A stretch of 6,238 nt of DNA, from positions 1-6,238 of the forward strand of contig CAAEDD010000131.1 of NCBI GenBank assembly GCA_900754515.1, given 5' to 3'. The stretch comes from an uncultured Oscillospiraceae bacterium. Its GTDB lineage: Bacteria; Bacillota; Clostridia; Oscillospirales; Oscillospiraceae. Below, in pieces: positions 1-5,674 of the stretch. Every line of letters begins with the position of its first letter. Within the stretch, counting starts at the first letter, position 1. Below the pieces are notes generated by a model. That model saw nothing but the letters and a program-made list of their open reading frames with translations. It did no database searches and was not told where the DNA came from. Made by a program: the position numbers and the translations under genes.

Positions 1-32
1 TAAGGATGAAACGATTTGCACCAGACCTGGCA

Positions 33-204
33 AAGGCTACGCCGTTTTGGCGTAGCCTTACAAAGCGTTTGCAGAACGCGCAGCCACAGAAGAAATTCTG
101 TGTTAAAAAGGGGCTTGGGGGCGCTGCCCTCAACAAGCGTTTTTGCGATGTGGCTATCCACACGCATTGCTTGCGGCAATATACTTGCACTCTGGAACAG
201 TGCA
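33..204. repeat. Array of seven consecutive hairpins, non-coding
   Basis: Seven inverted repeats follow each other with short gaps. (1) 33-43/49-59 is an 11-bp perfect stem with loop GTTTT. (2) GCGTT/AACGC lies near 64-78. (3) 85-91/96-102 is a 7-bp perfect stem with a GAAA loop. (4) 115-122/126-133 has 8 pairs including one G-T. (5) 149-153/158-162 is extended by 145-147/163-165 around a bulged A148. (6) 166-170/176-180 has 5 bp. (7) 186-191/199-204 has 6 bp. None is followed by a T-run, so they are not ordinary terminators. A 70-codon frame crosses the region (6-218, +) but has no family features and is probably chance. Such hairpin-dense DNA can be a structured RNA or single-strand-active DNA of a mobile element. 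The repeats are seen directly; the role is unknown. Confidence 0.6.
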
Positions 205-293
205 GAGTAAAGAGTTAGAGCTTTCAAGGAAAATGTTGATTCGGCTTAGAAGACTATGAATCTCTGCCGGAAACAAACTTTTTAATTTTGACA

Positions 294-322
294 TTGTATT
301 TTAAGGGAACATCTGGTATACT
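294..322 (+). promoter_or_regulatory. Probable sigma-A promoter of the acetyltransferase leader
   Basis: An extended -10 element, TGG followed by TATACT (317-322), lies 17 bases downstream of TTGTAT (294-299). A perfect TTGACA at 288-293 overlaps this arrangement but would give a 23-base spacer, too long for normal use. Transcription would begin near 329, giving a leader of about 145 nt before the acetyltransferase start codon. Confidence 0.55.
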
Positions 323-328
323 CCAGCC

Positions 329-456
329 AGTAAGTCATCAGAGGACAGTACACCGTAGTGTAGGGGATAGTAAGCAGTATGCTTGCAGGCCGCCTGTCAG
401 ATAAGATGTCGAGTGAGCTCGGTTATTACTTCAGGGTAATAACCGGGTCTTTTTTT
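329..456 (+). promoter_or_regulatory. Structured leader with attenuator upstream of the GNAT gene
   Basis: The leader can fold into a closed domain. CATC 336-339 pairs with GATG 405-408, and GACAG 344-348 with CTGTC 394-398. Inside are two small hairpins, TACAC 349-353/GTGTA 358-362 and AAGCA 372-376/TGCTT 380-384, separated by a purine-rich GGGGATAG (363-370). A short hairpin, 410-413/418-421, shares bases with the terminator that follows, so the two compete. I do not recognise it as a known riboswitch or T-box: the conserved T-box GGTGG sequence is absent. A ligand-binding RNA, a protein-bound leader and a translated leader peptide are all possible. Confidence 0.45.
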
Positions 457-477
457 GGAGGAAAATATAAAATATGA
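379..477 (+). CDS. Possible 32-residue leader peptide overlapping the terminator
   Basis: A reading frame starts at ATG 379, with a second in-frame ATG at 406. It stays open through the whole terminator hairpin and stops at TGA 475-477, overlapping the acetyltransferase ATG at 474 as ATGA. A purine-rich AGGGG (362-366) lies 12 bases upstream of the first ATG, a rather long spacing. Translation of such a frame would disrupt the terminator and could couple to the downstream start, as in ribosome-mediated attenuation of resistance genes. Frames of this length occur by chance fairly often, and the same bases form the proposed leader folds, so this is tentative. Confidence 0.25.
   Translation: MLAGRLSDKMSSELGYYFRVITGSFFGGKYKI
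417..456 (+). terminator. Intrinsic terminator in front of the GNAT gene
   Basis: A perfect 10-bp stem (420-429 with 436-445, loop TTCAGG) can be extended outward by three more pairs including G-T wobbles (417-419 with 446-448). It is followed almost at once by seven T (450-456). It lies between the proposed promoter and the gene, and the ribosome binding site GGAGG (457-461) abuts the T-run. This placement is that of an attenuator and not of an end-of-operon terminator. Confidence 0.85.
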
Positions 478-1022
478 AGAAAGCAGAAGTATGCCTCGTT
501 CCCCTGGAAGCGGAGGACAGGGAGCAGTTTATTCGTGATAACCAGTGGGCTTTCAAATACGGCGCCTTAATAGAGTTCGGTGAGCGGGACAATCACTGGG
601 ATGAAGACGGGGAGATAATTTCCCGCAGCACGATTGAACAATGTCTGGACGAGCCGGGGAACAAAGCCTATCGCATAATTTTTGAAGGAAGAAAGGTGGG
701 CGGCCTTATACTGAAGATAGACCCGGCTATGTGTCACAACCACCTGGAATTGTTCTTTGTCGCTCCTGAAGAGCATGGCAAGGGTATAGGGTATGGAGCC
801 TGGCTGGCGGTAGAGGCATTGTACCCTGAAACCAGAATTTGGGAGACGTGTACACCTTATTTTGAAAAAAGGAATATACACTTCTATGTTAACAAATGCG
901 GATTTCATATTGTGGAGTTTTGGTGCAAGTACAATATTGAACCCTGCTTGTCTCCAGATGAACTTAGTATGGAAGGACCGGATGAAATGTTCAGGTTTAT
1001 AAAGACTATGTTCCCAGACTGA
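474..1022 (+). CDS. GNAT-family N-acetyltransferase
   Basis: This 182-residue protein has the size of a single-domain GNAT enzyme, which transfers the acetyl group of acetyl-CoA to an amine. The acetyl-CoA binding motif A is visible at about residues 94-114: a beta strand (LELFFV), then HGKGIGYGAW, which fits the family's R/Q-x-x-G-x-G/A loop with His in the first position. The later NIHFYVNKCGFH (about 134-145) is the usual end segment of the fold, where Asn and Tyr approach CoA. The acidic N-terminal half probably sets substrate choice, which I cannot predict. Start ATG 474 follows GGAGG (457-461) at a 12-base distance. The gene stands alone and its mRNA leader carries a strong terminator, so expression is likely conditional, as for some drug-modifying enzymes. 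No clear terminator follows. Family assignment is firm; the substrate is unknown. Confidence 0.85.
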   Translation: MKKAEVCLVPLEAEDREQFIRDNQWAFKYGALIEFGERDNHWDEDGEIISRSTIEQCLDEPGNKAYRIIFEGRKVGGLILKIDPAMCHNHLELFFVAPEEHGKGIGYGAWLAVEALYPETRIWETCTPYFEKRNIHFYVNKCGFHIVEFWCKYNIEPCLSPDELSMEGPDEMFRFIKTMFPD

Positions 1023-1181
1023 AAACAGTCCGTTAGAAGAACGGGGGTTAGGGAAGAAACAAGTAAGGTAATGCTCATTCCAATGTTTCACTGAGATTTA
1101 CAGGTCCGGTGACATAAAGGAGATCAGAAACATTTTTTCGTTGTGTTATCCATTTTTTGCCGCAAAAACGAATTGCTGTAT
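1023..1181. other. Convergent intergenic region without a clear terminator
   Basis: The acetyltransferase gene and the lipid operon converge here. I find only weak structures: CCGTT/AACGG with a 5-base loop near 1031-1045, and an A/T palindrome with a GCCGC centre near 1154-1168. Neither has the GC-rich stem plus T-run of an intrinsic terminator on either strand. Termination may be factor-dependent or leaky. Confidence 0.4.
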
Positions 1182-1382
1182 TTATCCCTTGCCGCCATTA
1201 TTGGATTGGCACATAAATGCAGCCTGTAAGGAAAGAGAAAAACCTATAAGGGCAACAACGAAACCAATGGGCCTCAAAGAACTACCATCGCCGGCTGCAT
1301 AAATAAAGCCTCCCCAGGCAAACGCAGTACCGGCAATCAGCATTGCCGCAATTATGAGAATTTTCACCAGTTCGCTTTTCAT
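1182..1382 (-). CDS. Small two-helix membrane protein coupled to psd
   Basis: This is a 66-residue protein starting at ATG 1382-1380. The frame extends upstream to 1418, but the ATG at 1382 is preferred because it forms an ATGA overlap with the psd stop (1381-1379), typical of translational coupling. A purine-rich GGGGGAGGG (1396-1404) lies 13 bases upstream. Two hydrophobic segments are seen, about residues 5-30 (small residues, Trp23) and 37-57, joined by a short polar turn (GDGSSLR). The tail is short and rich in Asn, Gly and Lys. I do not recognise a family. As last gene of the vtt-pssA-psd operon it may act in phosphatidylethanolamine synthesis or transport, for example as a small partner of the membrane enzymes. 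That role is inferred only from context. Confidence 0.7.
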   Translation of the reverse strand: MKSELVKILIIAAMLIAGTAFAWGGFIYAAGDGSSLRPIGFVVALIGFSLSLQAAFMCQSNNGGKG

Positions 1383-2215
1383 GTATATTTTCCGACCCTC
1401 CCCCTCATCCCTATCCATTCACCAAGGCTTACTTTAACTTCACTATTACAGGCCAGCTTTTCCATAAGCTCCGGTCTGAGTTCAATCTGCCCCTCTTCGA
1501 AAAGCAAAACTATAGTTGAGCCGGCAAGCTCAAAATGCCCCTTCTCCATTCCCTTGCAGAATCTTGCGTTCTCCATTTCGTTGAAAATTCCTCCTACCAC
1601 CAAGGCCCCTATTTCGCACTGGACGACAGGACCGAAGTGGCTTGTTGTCATAAGACACCAGCTCCTTTTGTTCAGTACAAAAACCGGGAAAGTCTCCCAT
1701 GCAATGGGCTGGACGCTGTGCAGCACTCCGGGAATGAAATGGTTTTTGCTTTGATAGCCGTCATCTATATAACAGTAGTGGTGGTAGTCGGATACACAGA
1801 GACGAAATATCAGACAGATGCCGCCTAGATAGTTGCGTGCAAGATCCTTGTCCTGCAAAAAATCTGTGAGCTGATAATGAGAGTTCTTAATTGAAAAAGA
1901 ACTGTTGTGGTCTATGGGAAAAACGCTTAGCCAGCCGTCACAGGGGCTTATCAGATGCCCCGGAGTTATATCTATCCCGGAGACTTGCTTGGTTCTGACA
2001 AACAGATCCCTGAAAGAACGAAAAGAGTTTAGCTCCTCCTCAGTGACTTTCAAGCCGTTGTGTTTTATATACCACGGGATAAGTGGCCTGGAGAGGGTTG
2101 ACCAGAGGAGCCGAATCAATATGCGCTCCAGATGAGAATCCATTATCAGTTTCAGCAGCATTCGTCCCAGGCAAGTCCCGTATAAAAATTCCACCGCCTT
2201 TGAGTTTCCTCTCAT
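1379..2215 (-). CDS. psd: Phosphatidylserine decarboxylase
   Basis: This enzyme decarboxylates phosphatidylserine to phosphatidylethanolamine at the membrane, using a pyruvoyl group made by self-cleavage. The 278-residue protein shows the family hallmarks in order: ISPCDGWL (Asp93), FRLCVSDYHHY (His145), LHSVQPIA (His166) and, near the C terminus, KGHFELAGSTIVLLF, where cleavage is expected between Gly232 and Ser233, the Ser becoming the pyruvoyl. Asp93, His145 and Ser233 fit the Asp-His-Ser self-processing triad. The motif reads AGST, where many homologues have LGST or VGST. The start ATG 2215 overlaps the pssA stop as ATGA and has GGGAG (2223-2227) seven bases upstream; a GTG at 2221 in the same frame is less likely. 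The stop overlaps the start of the small membrane protein gene. The substrate comes from the PssA encoded just upstream. Confidence 0.93.
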   Translation of the reverse strand: MRGNSKAVEFLYGTCLGRMLLKLIMDSHLERILIRLLWSTLSRPLIPWYIKHNGLKVTEEELNSFRSFRDLFVRTKQVSGIDITPGHLISPCDGWLSVFPIDHNSSFSIKNSHYQLTDFLQDKDLARNYLGGICLIFRLCVSDYHHYCYIDDGYQSKNHFIPGVLHSVQPIAWETFPVFVLNKRSWCLMTTSHFGPVVQCEIGALVVGGIFNEMENARFCKGMEKGHFELAGSTIVLLFEEGQIELRPELMEKLACNSEVKVSLGEWIGMRGRVGKYT

Positions 2216-2832
2216 GTCCACACTCCCATCAACACTATTGCCAGGCAGGAGATACCAAGCGCAATCATTGAAGCAATACCTTTTAATCCCGGCTTTTTAA
2301 GGTGAAATGGGAGCAGAAATGCTGTGCCCAGGCTGATAAGCAATGCGGAGGAGACAGGACCCAACGGAAGCTCCATGAGCTTTGCACATCCCATGAACAA
2401 AGGCATAAGTAGGGCCGTGGATGTGACGGGGAGCCCCAGATAAGCTTTGCGTATACAGTCTTCCTTCACCTGACGTTCTTCTTCGTCCACATTGAACCAG
2501 GCCAGACGTATAAGGGCGCAGAGCAGGAACATTGAGGAAATAAGGATATGTAAAGCACCCTTTGGTGAACACTGAAAACCAATAATGCCGGGAAGCAGAC
2601 CAAAGCAAATAAGGTCGCTGAGAGAGTCAATTTGTATTCCAAAACGCTTTTCCTGCGGTGTGCGTTTCCTGGTGGAGGCTATCTTCCCGTCAAACATATC
2701 GCAGAAGCCGGAAATCATCAGGCATATCAAGGCCGCTCTTATGTCTCCGTTAAGCACGTATGTAATGCCTGTAAAGCCTGAAACAGTTCCAAGGTATGTG
2801 AGGATAACGGTGTAATTATAAAATCCTATCAT
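2212..2832 (-). CDS. pssA: CDP-diacylglycerol-serine O-phosphatidyltransferase
   Basis: This is a membrane enzyme of the CDP-alcohol phosphatidyltransferase family, which joins CDP-diacylglycerol and L-serine to give phosphatidylserine and CMP. The 206-residue protein has the family motif D-x2-D-G-x2-A-R...G-x3-D-x3-D as Asp45, Asp48, Gly49, Ala52, Gly65, Asp69 and Asp73, the four Asp holding the metal ions. The Arg normally after Ala is Ser53 here, in DGKIASTRKRT, with Arg55 and Arg57 nearby. About six hydrophobic segments fit the family fold. ATG 2832 has AAAGGAGG five bases upstream, a very strong site. The preceding gene ends 18 bases upstream, and psd overlaps the end by ATGA, so Pss and Psd are made together. 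Serine as the head group is supported mainly by the psd neighbour. Confidence 0.9.
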   Translation of the reverse strand: MIGFYNYTVILTYLGTVSGFTGITYVLNGDIRAALICLMISGFCDMFDGKIASTRKRTPQEKRFGIQIDSLSDLICFGLLPGIIGFQCSPKGALHILISSMFLLCALIRLAWFNVDEEERQVKEDCIRKAYLGLPVTSTALLMPLFMGCAKLMELPLGPVSSALLISLGTAFLLPFHLKKPGLKGIASMIALGISCLAIVLMGVWT

Positions 2833-2850
2833 ATTTTCCTCCTTTGTATT

Positions 2851-3429
2851 TTAAATAAATTTTGCAAAAAAGATGCTGTAAAATAAAATGCACCAGGGCT
2901 TTGCCAGAATAATAGTGGCGATGAATTTTTTTGAAGACATATTTATCAGTCCGGAAAAATAGCACAAAAAGTCATCGGGAGCCAGTGGAAGCAATATTGC
3001 AAGGAACAGCAGCATTAAATAACTCTTGCTGTTATTGATCCGTTCAATATATTTTTCATATCTCTCCATTGGAACCATCTTGCTAACCAGTTCTATGCCG
3101 AAAAACTTTGCCAGGAAAAAGGCTATAATGGAACCGGCACCGATACCAACATAGTTTATCCAAAATCCACCGGCAGCCCCAAACAGTGCTCCGCCTACAA
3201 CACAGCCCATAAATCCGGGCAAAATGGGAAGTACTACCTGAAGCAGCTGAATGAGAGTAAGCACCAGCGGCCCCCATATTCCGAAGGAACTGACGTAGTT
3301 TCTCAGACTGTCTACCGAACTGAAGCAGCCGCCCAACCAGCCCTTGATTAGGAAATAAGTGGAAATGGATAGCAGGACAGAAAGACTGGCTATGGTAACA
3401 GCTTTGATAATGCTTCCTTTTGATCTCAT
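2851..3429 (-). CDS. TVP38/TMEM64 (DedA superfamily, VTT domain) membrane protein
   Basis: This 192-residue integral membrane protein has the VTT-domain signatures: PGFMGCVVGGALFGAAGGFW (72-90), then NYVGIGAGSIIAFFLAKFFG (92-111), and the re-entrant-loop-like LAILLPLAPDDFLCYFSGL (143-161) with Pro151-Asp152-Asp153. An N-terminal helix lies at about 9-28. DedA-superfamily proteins are implicated in moving phospholipids or undecaprenyl phosphate across membranes. In B. subtilis the DedA-superfamily protein PetA (YbfM) sits in the pssA-psd operon and is needed for normal transbilayer PE distribution. Here the gene leads a pssA-psd operon, so PE transport is a reasonable inference. ATG 3429 is chosen over an upstream GTG (3492) because AGGAGGG (3435-3441) lies five bases before it and the GTG has no binding site. 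Confidence 0.88.
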   Translation of the reverse strand: MRSKGSIIKAVTIASLSVLLSISTYFLIKGWLGGCFSSVDSLRNYVSSFGIWGPLVLTLIQLLQVVLPILPGFMGCVVGGALFGAAGGFWINYVGIGAGSIIAFFLAKFFGIELVSKMVPMERYEKYIERINNSKSYLMLLFLAILLPLAPDDFLCYFSGLINMSSKKFIATIILAKPWCILFYSIFFAKFI

Positions 3430-3445
3430 TGAATCCCTCCTGACT

Positions 3446-3465
3446 TTATCCTGTAAGAAGGATAA
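3446..3465. promoter_or_regulatory. Inverted repeat in the divergent promoter region
   Basis: TTATCC (3446-3451) and GGATAA (3460-3465) form a 6-bp inverted repeat with an 8-base spacer, just upstream of the ribosome binding site of the TVP38-type gene. It could be an operator or an RNA hairpin in the 5' leader of the lipid operon. OmpR-type regulators usually bind direct repeats, so a link to the neighbouring regulator is uncertain. I see no convincing minus-strand promoter in 3430-3583. Confidence 0.3.
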
Positions 3466-3531
3466 TACACGGGAAATATTAATTTCTACCACTTATATTT
3501 ATGAAGAAATCTGAAGTTTGGACAGAGCAGC

Positions 3532-3560
3532 TTTTCCTTTTCTTATATCACAGCTATAAT
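3532..3560 (+). promoter_or_regulatory. Probable promoter of the two-component system
   Basis: A perfect TATAAT (3555-3560) has only a weak -35 element at the right distance (TTTTCC, 3532-3537, 17-base spacer). A weak -35 box is common at promoters that depend on a response regulator, so activation or autoregulation is possible. Transcription would begin near 3567, leaving a very short 5' leader before the regulator gene. Confidence 0.5.
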
Positions 3561-3583
3561 AGATACCATTGGGGGTGTGCATC

Positions 3584-4279
3584 TTGGAGGGTAAAAAAAT
3601 ACTTTTTGCAGATGATGATCCTGAAATCAGGGAGGCGCTTCGTCTGCTCCTCAGCTGCGAGGGTTATGATACCGTGGAAGCCTCCTGTGGAAGAGAAGTA
3701 TTGGAGCTAATGGACAACAGCATCGACCTTGTTATACTGGATGTGATGATGCCTGAAATGAATGGGTATTCTGTGTGTGTCCAACTCAGGAAACGCTATA
3801 CCGTACCCATCCTGCTGCTGACAGCTAAGGCTCAGGATTCAGATAAAACAATGGGTTTTTCCGCCGGAGCTGATGACTATCTTGTAAAGCCATTTTCCTA
3901 TAATGAACTTATGAACCGGGTGAAAGCTATACTTCGCAGGTACTATATTTATGGGGCAAAAACCGTCGAACCCAGCTCTGTGATCTACTGCTGCAGCAAT
4001 ATCGAGATCGATACGCACCGCTGCCAGGTGAAGGTGGATGGGAAAGAAGTGGTTCTTACCGACATAGAATACAGAATATTATTGCTTCTTGCTTCACATC
4101 CCCAGCGTGTGTATTCAGCCCAGAGCATTTACGAGCTTGTGTGGAATGAGCCGTATACCTATTCATCTACAAATAATGTTATGGTGCATATCCGCAATAT
4201 TCGGCGCAAGCTGAAGGACGATCCCCAGAATTGCCACACCATACGCACGGTATGGGGGAAGGGGTACCGTATTGAGTAA
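3584..4279 (+). CDS. OmpR/VanR-type response regulator
   Basis: This DNA-binding regulator is expected to be phosphorylated by the kinase encoded directly downstream. The receiver domain (about 1-120) has the acidic pocket Asp10-Asp12, phosphoacceptor Asp53 in LVILDVMMPEMNG, Thr80 in LLLTAKA and Lys102 in YLVKPF. The winged helix (about 135-231) ends in NNVMVHIRNIRRKL and IRTVWGKGYRIE, typical of the PhoB/VanR group. I place the start at TTG 3584 (231 residues), because GGGGGTG (3571-3577) lies six bases upstream and the promoter -10 box ends at 3560. A TTG at 3569 and a GTG at 3575 are in frame but lack a binding site. The gene is transcribed away from the lipid operon, which makes that operon a candidate target. 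Confidence 0.92.
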   Translation: MEGKKILFADDDPEIREALRLLLSCEGYDTVEASCGREVLELMDNSIDLVILDVMMPEMNGYSVCVQLRKRYTVPILLLTAKAQDSDKTMGFSAGADDYLVKPFSYNELMNRVKAILRRYYIYGAKTVEPSSVIYCCSNIEIDTHRCQVKVDGKEVVLTDIEYRILLLLASHPQRVYSAQSIYELVWNEPYTYSSTNNVMVHIRNIRRKLKDDPQNCHTIRTVWGKGYRIE

Positions 4280-5594
4280 GCTAGTTTCAAGCAGCCTTAA
4301 GCTGCAGCTTTTCTTTGCCGTACTTGTCTCCTTGGCAACAGCCGCACTGATTTTTGGCATAACAATATTTGCCGGCAACGCTCTGCTTGACAGGACGGTT
4401 TACGGGCAAGCCTTTGCCAGGAAAATGGCTGAGCGGCAAATTTCCAGCTTACAGGATTATATTTACGAGTCATCCATTTCGCTGGAGAATCTGCAAAGGC
4501 TGAACGCATGGTTTAGCCGCGGCAAAAAAATATATCTCACAGTGTATATGGACGATACCATCATCTACGAGTCTCCGTTTTCAGGACAAACCAGAGGTGC
4601 ACTGGATCCGCAAAAATTTGACCCCGACATGGAAGATTCCAGCAACGAATTCGTGTTGACTTTCCAGGGGGGTGTCGAGGCCAGAGCTTTTTTATACTAT
4701 TACGCAGGAGGAATCTATTATTTCTGGCTGACTGCGCTGGCGTGGCTTGCCGCTTTTATATCTTTTTCGCTGAGTTTTGTAATGCTGATAAACCGAAAGC
4801 TGGACTATATCAGCCAGCTGAAGAGAGAACTGGATATCTTGTCGGGAGGACAGTTGGAGTACCCTGTCACACTTGACGGCAGCGATGAGCTGGGCGAACT
4901 GGCGGCCGGAATTGACCATATGCGTCGCTCTATCATAGAACATCAGGAAATCGAAAAACAGATGCGTAGCGCAAACTCTGAGCTGATAACCGCAATGTCA
5001 CACGATTTGAGAACCCCCCTCACATCTCTGCTTGCATACCTGGAGATAATTGAACGGAAAAAATATGCAGACGAAGGGCAGATGCACAGCTTAATACACA
5101 AATGCCTCGATCAAACCCTGAGAATAAAAGCTATGGCAGACAAGCTCTTTGAATACTTCCTGGCTTATTCCACAGAGTGGGAGAGCGTGGAGATGGAGCA
5201 GGTTGATGCCGACCAGCTGTTCCGGCAGATGCTGGAAGATTATGCGTATTCTCTGGAGAGCCGGGGCATGAATGTAAAAGCGGATTTTTTGCCGCTGTCC
5301 GCTCAGGTACTCGTAAATACACAGCTGCTGCAAAGAGCCATGGATAACCTGTATTCCAATCTCCTTAAATATGCCGCACCTTCAGAGATAATACATTTGG
5401 CATATAAAAGAAAAGAAAACCAAGTGCTGGTCTCCATGTCTAACGGAATTAATTCTGACAACAAAAAAACCGAAAGCACAGGCATAGGGCTGATTACCTG
5501 CCGGCGTATCATTGAATATCATAAGGGCTTTTTCAGAGCAGAAGAGCACGAAGGCACTTTTTGTGTAACAGTATCAATTCCATTGCTCCGGTAA
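4272..5594 (+). CDS. VanS-like sensor histidine kinase
   Basis: This 440-residue membrane kinase is the partner of the preceding regulator. It has TM1 at about 11-35, an extracytoplasmic part of about 110 residues (36-148), TM2 at 149-173, a HAMP linker to about 226, and a HisKA domain with phosphoacceptor His244 in AMSHDLRTPLTSLLAYLEII. The ATP-binding domain has an N-box RAMDNLYSNLLKYA (Asn359, Asn363) and a G2 box STGIGL (402-407). The D-x-G-x-G (G1) box is missing: the segment between is short and reads SNGINSDNKKTESTGIGL, a form I recall from several clostridial VanS-like kinases. The start is TTG 4272, overlapping the regulator stop by 8 bases, with AAGGGG (4259-4264) seven bases before it; the next Met lies beyond TM1. 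The signal is unknown; envelope or peptide stress is a guess from the family. Confidence 0.9.
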   Translation: MSKLVSSSLKLQLFFAVLVSLATAALIFGITIFAGNALLDRTVYGQAFARKMAERQISSLQDYIYESSISLENLQRLNAWFSRGKKIYLTVYMDDTIIYESPFSGQTRGALDPQKFDPDMEDSSNEFVLTFQGGVEARAFLYYYAGGIYYFWLTALAWLAAFISFSLSFVMLINRKLDYISQLKRELDILSGGQLEYPVTLDGSDELGELAAGIDHMRRSIIEHQEIEKQMRSANSELITAMSHDLRTPLTSLLAYLEIIERKKYADEGQMHSLIHKCLDQTLRIKAMADKLFEYFLAYSTEWESVEMEQVDADQLFRQMLEDYAYSLESRGMNVKADFLPLSAQVLVNTQLLQRAMDNLYSNLLKYAAPSEIIHLAYKRKENQVLVSMSNGINSDNKKTESTGIGLITCRRIIEYHKGFFRAEEHEGTFCVTVSIPLLR

Positions 5595-5674
5595 AATACA
5601 ATTCCTGGACCCCAAACTTCTATGGGAAAAGTTCTGCGCATGTCTTGTGCGCTATTCGCATCTCTTATCTATAT

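Noticed and set aside
6..218. 70-codon frame at the left edge on the plus strand
   Set aside because: No recognisable domain, no good ribosome binding site, and composition dictated by the inverted repeats it crosses.
329..456. T-box or known riboswitch identity for the leader
   Set aside because: No T-box consensus and no conserved core of any riboswitch class that I can recognise. A partial likeness to the CCGCCTG of ZTP riboswitches was not supported by the rest of the fold.
567..1091. Long minus-strand frame opposite the acetyltransferase
   Set aside because: It is antisense to a clear GNAT gene and shows no family features.
1150..1172. A/T-rich palindrome after the lipid operon as a terminator
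   Set aside because: The stem is almost only A-T pairs with a tiny loop and has no separate T-run.
1535..1828. Plus-strand frames inside psd
   Set aside because: They mirror the psd coding sequence, which has full catalytic motifs on the other strand.
3501..3710. 69-codon plus-strand frame with an ATG across the divergent promoter
   Set aside because: It runs out of frame into the response regulator, crosses the promoter and lacks a ribosome binding site.
5636..5652. GCGCA/TGCGC hairpin after the kinase gene as a terminator
   Set aside because: The stem is only 5 bp and has no T-run on the plus strand.
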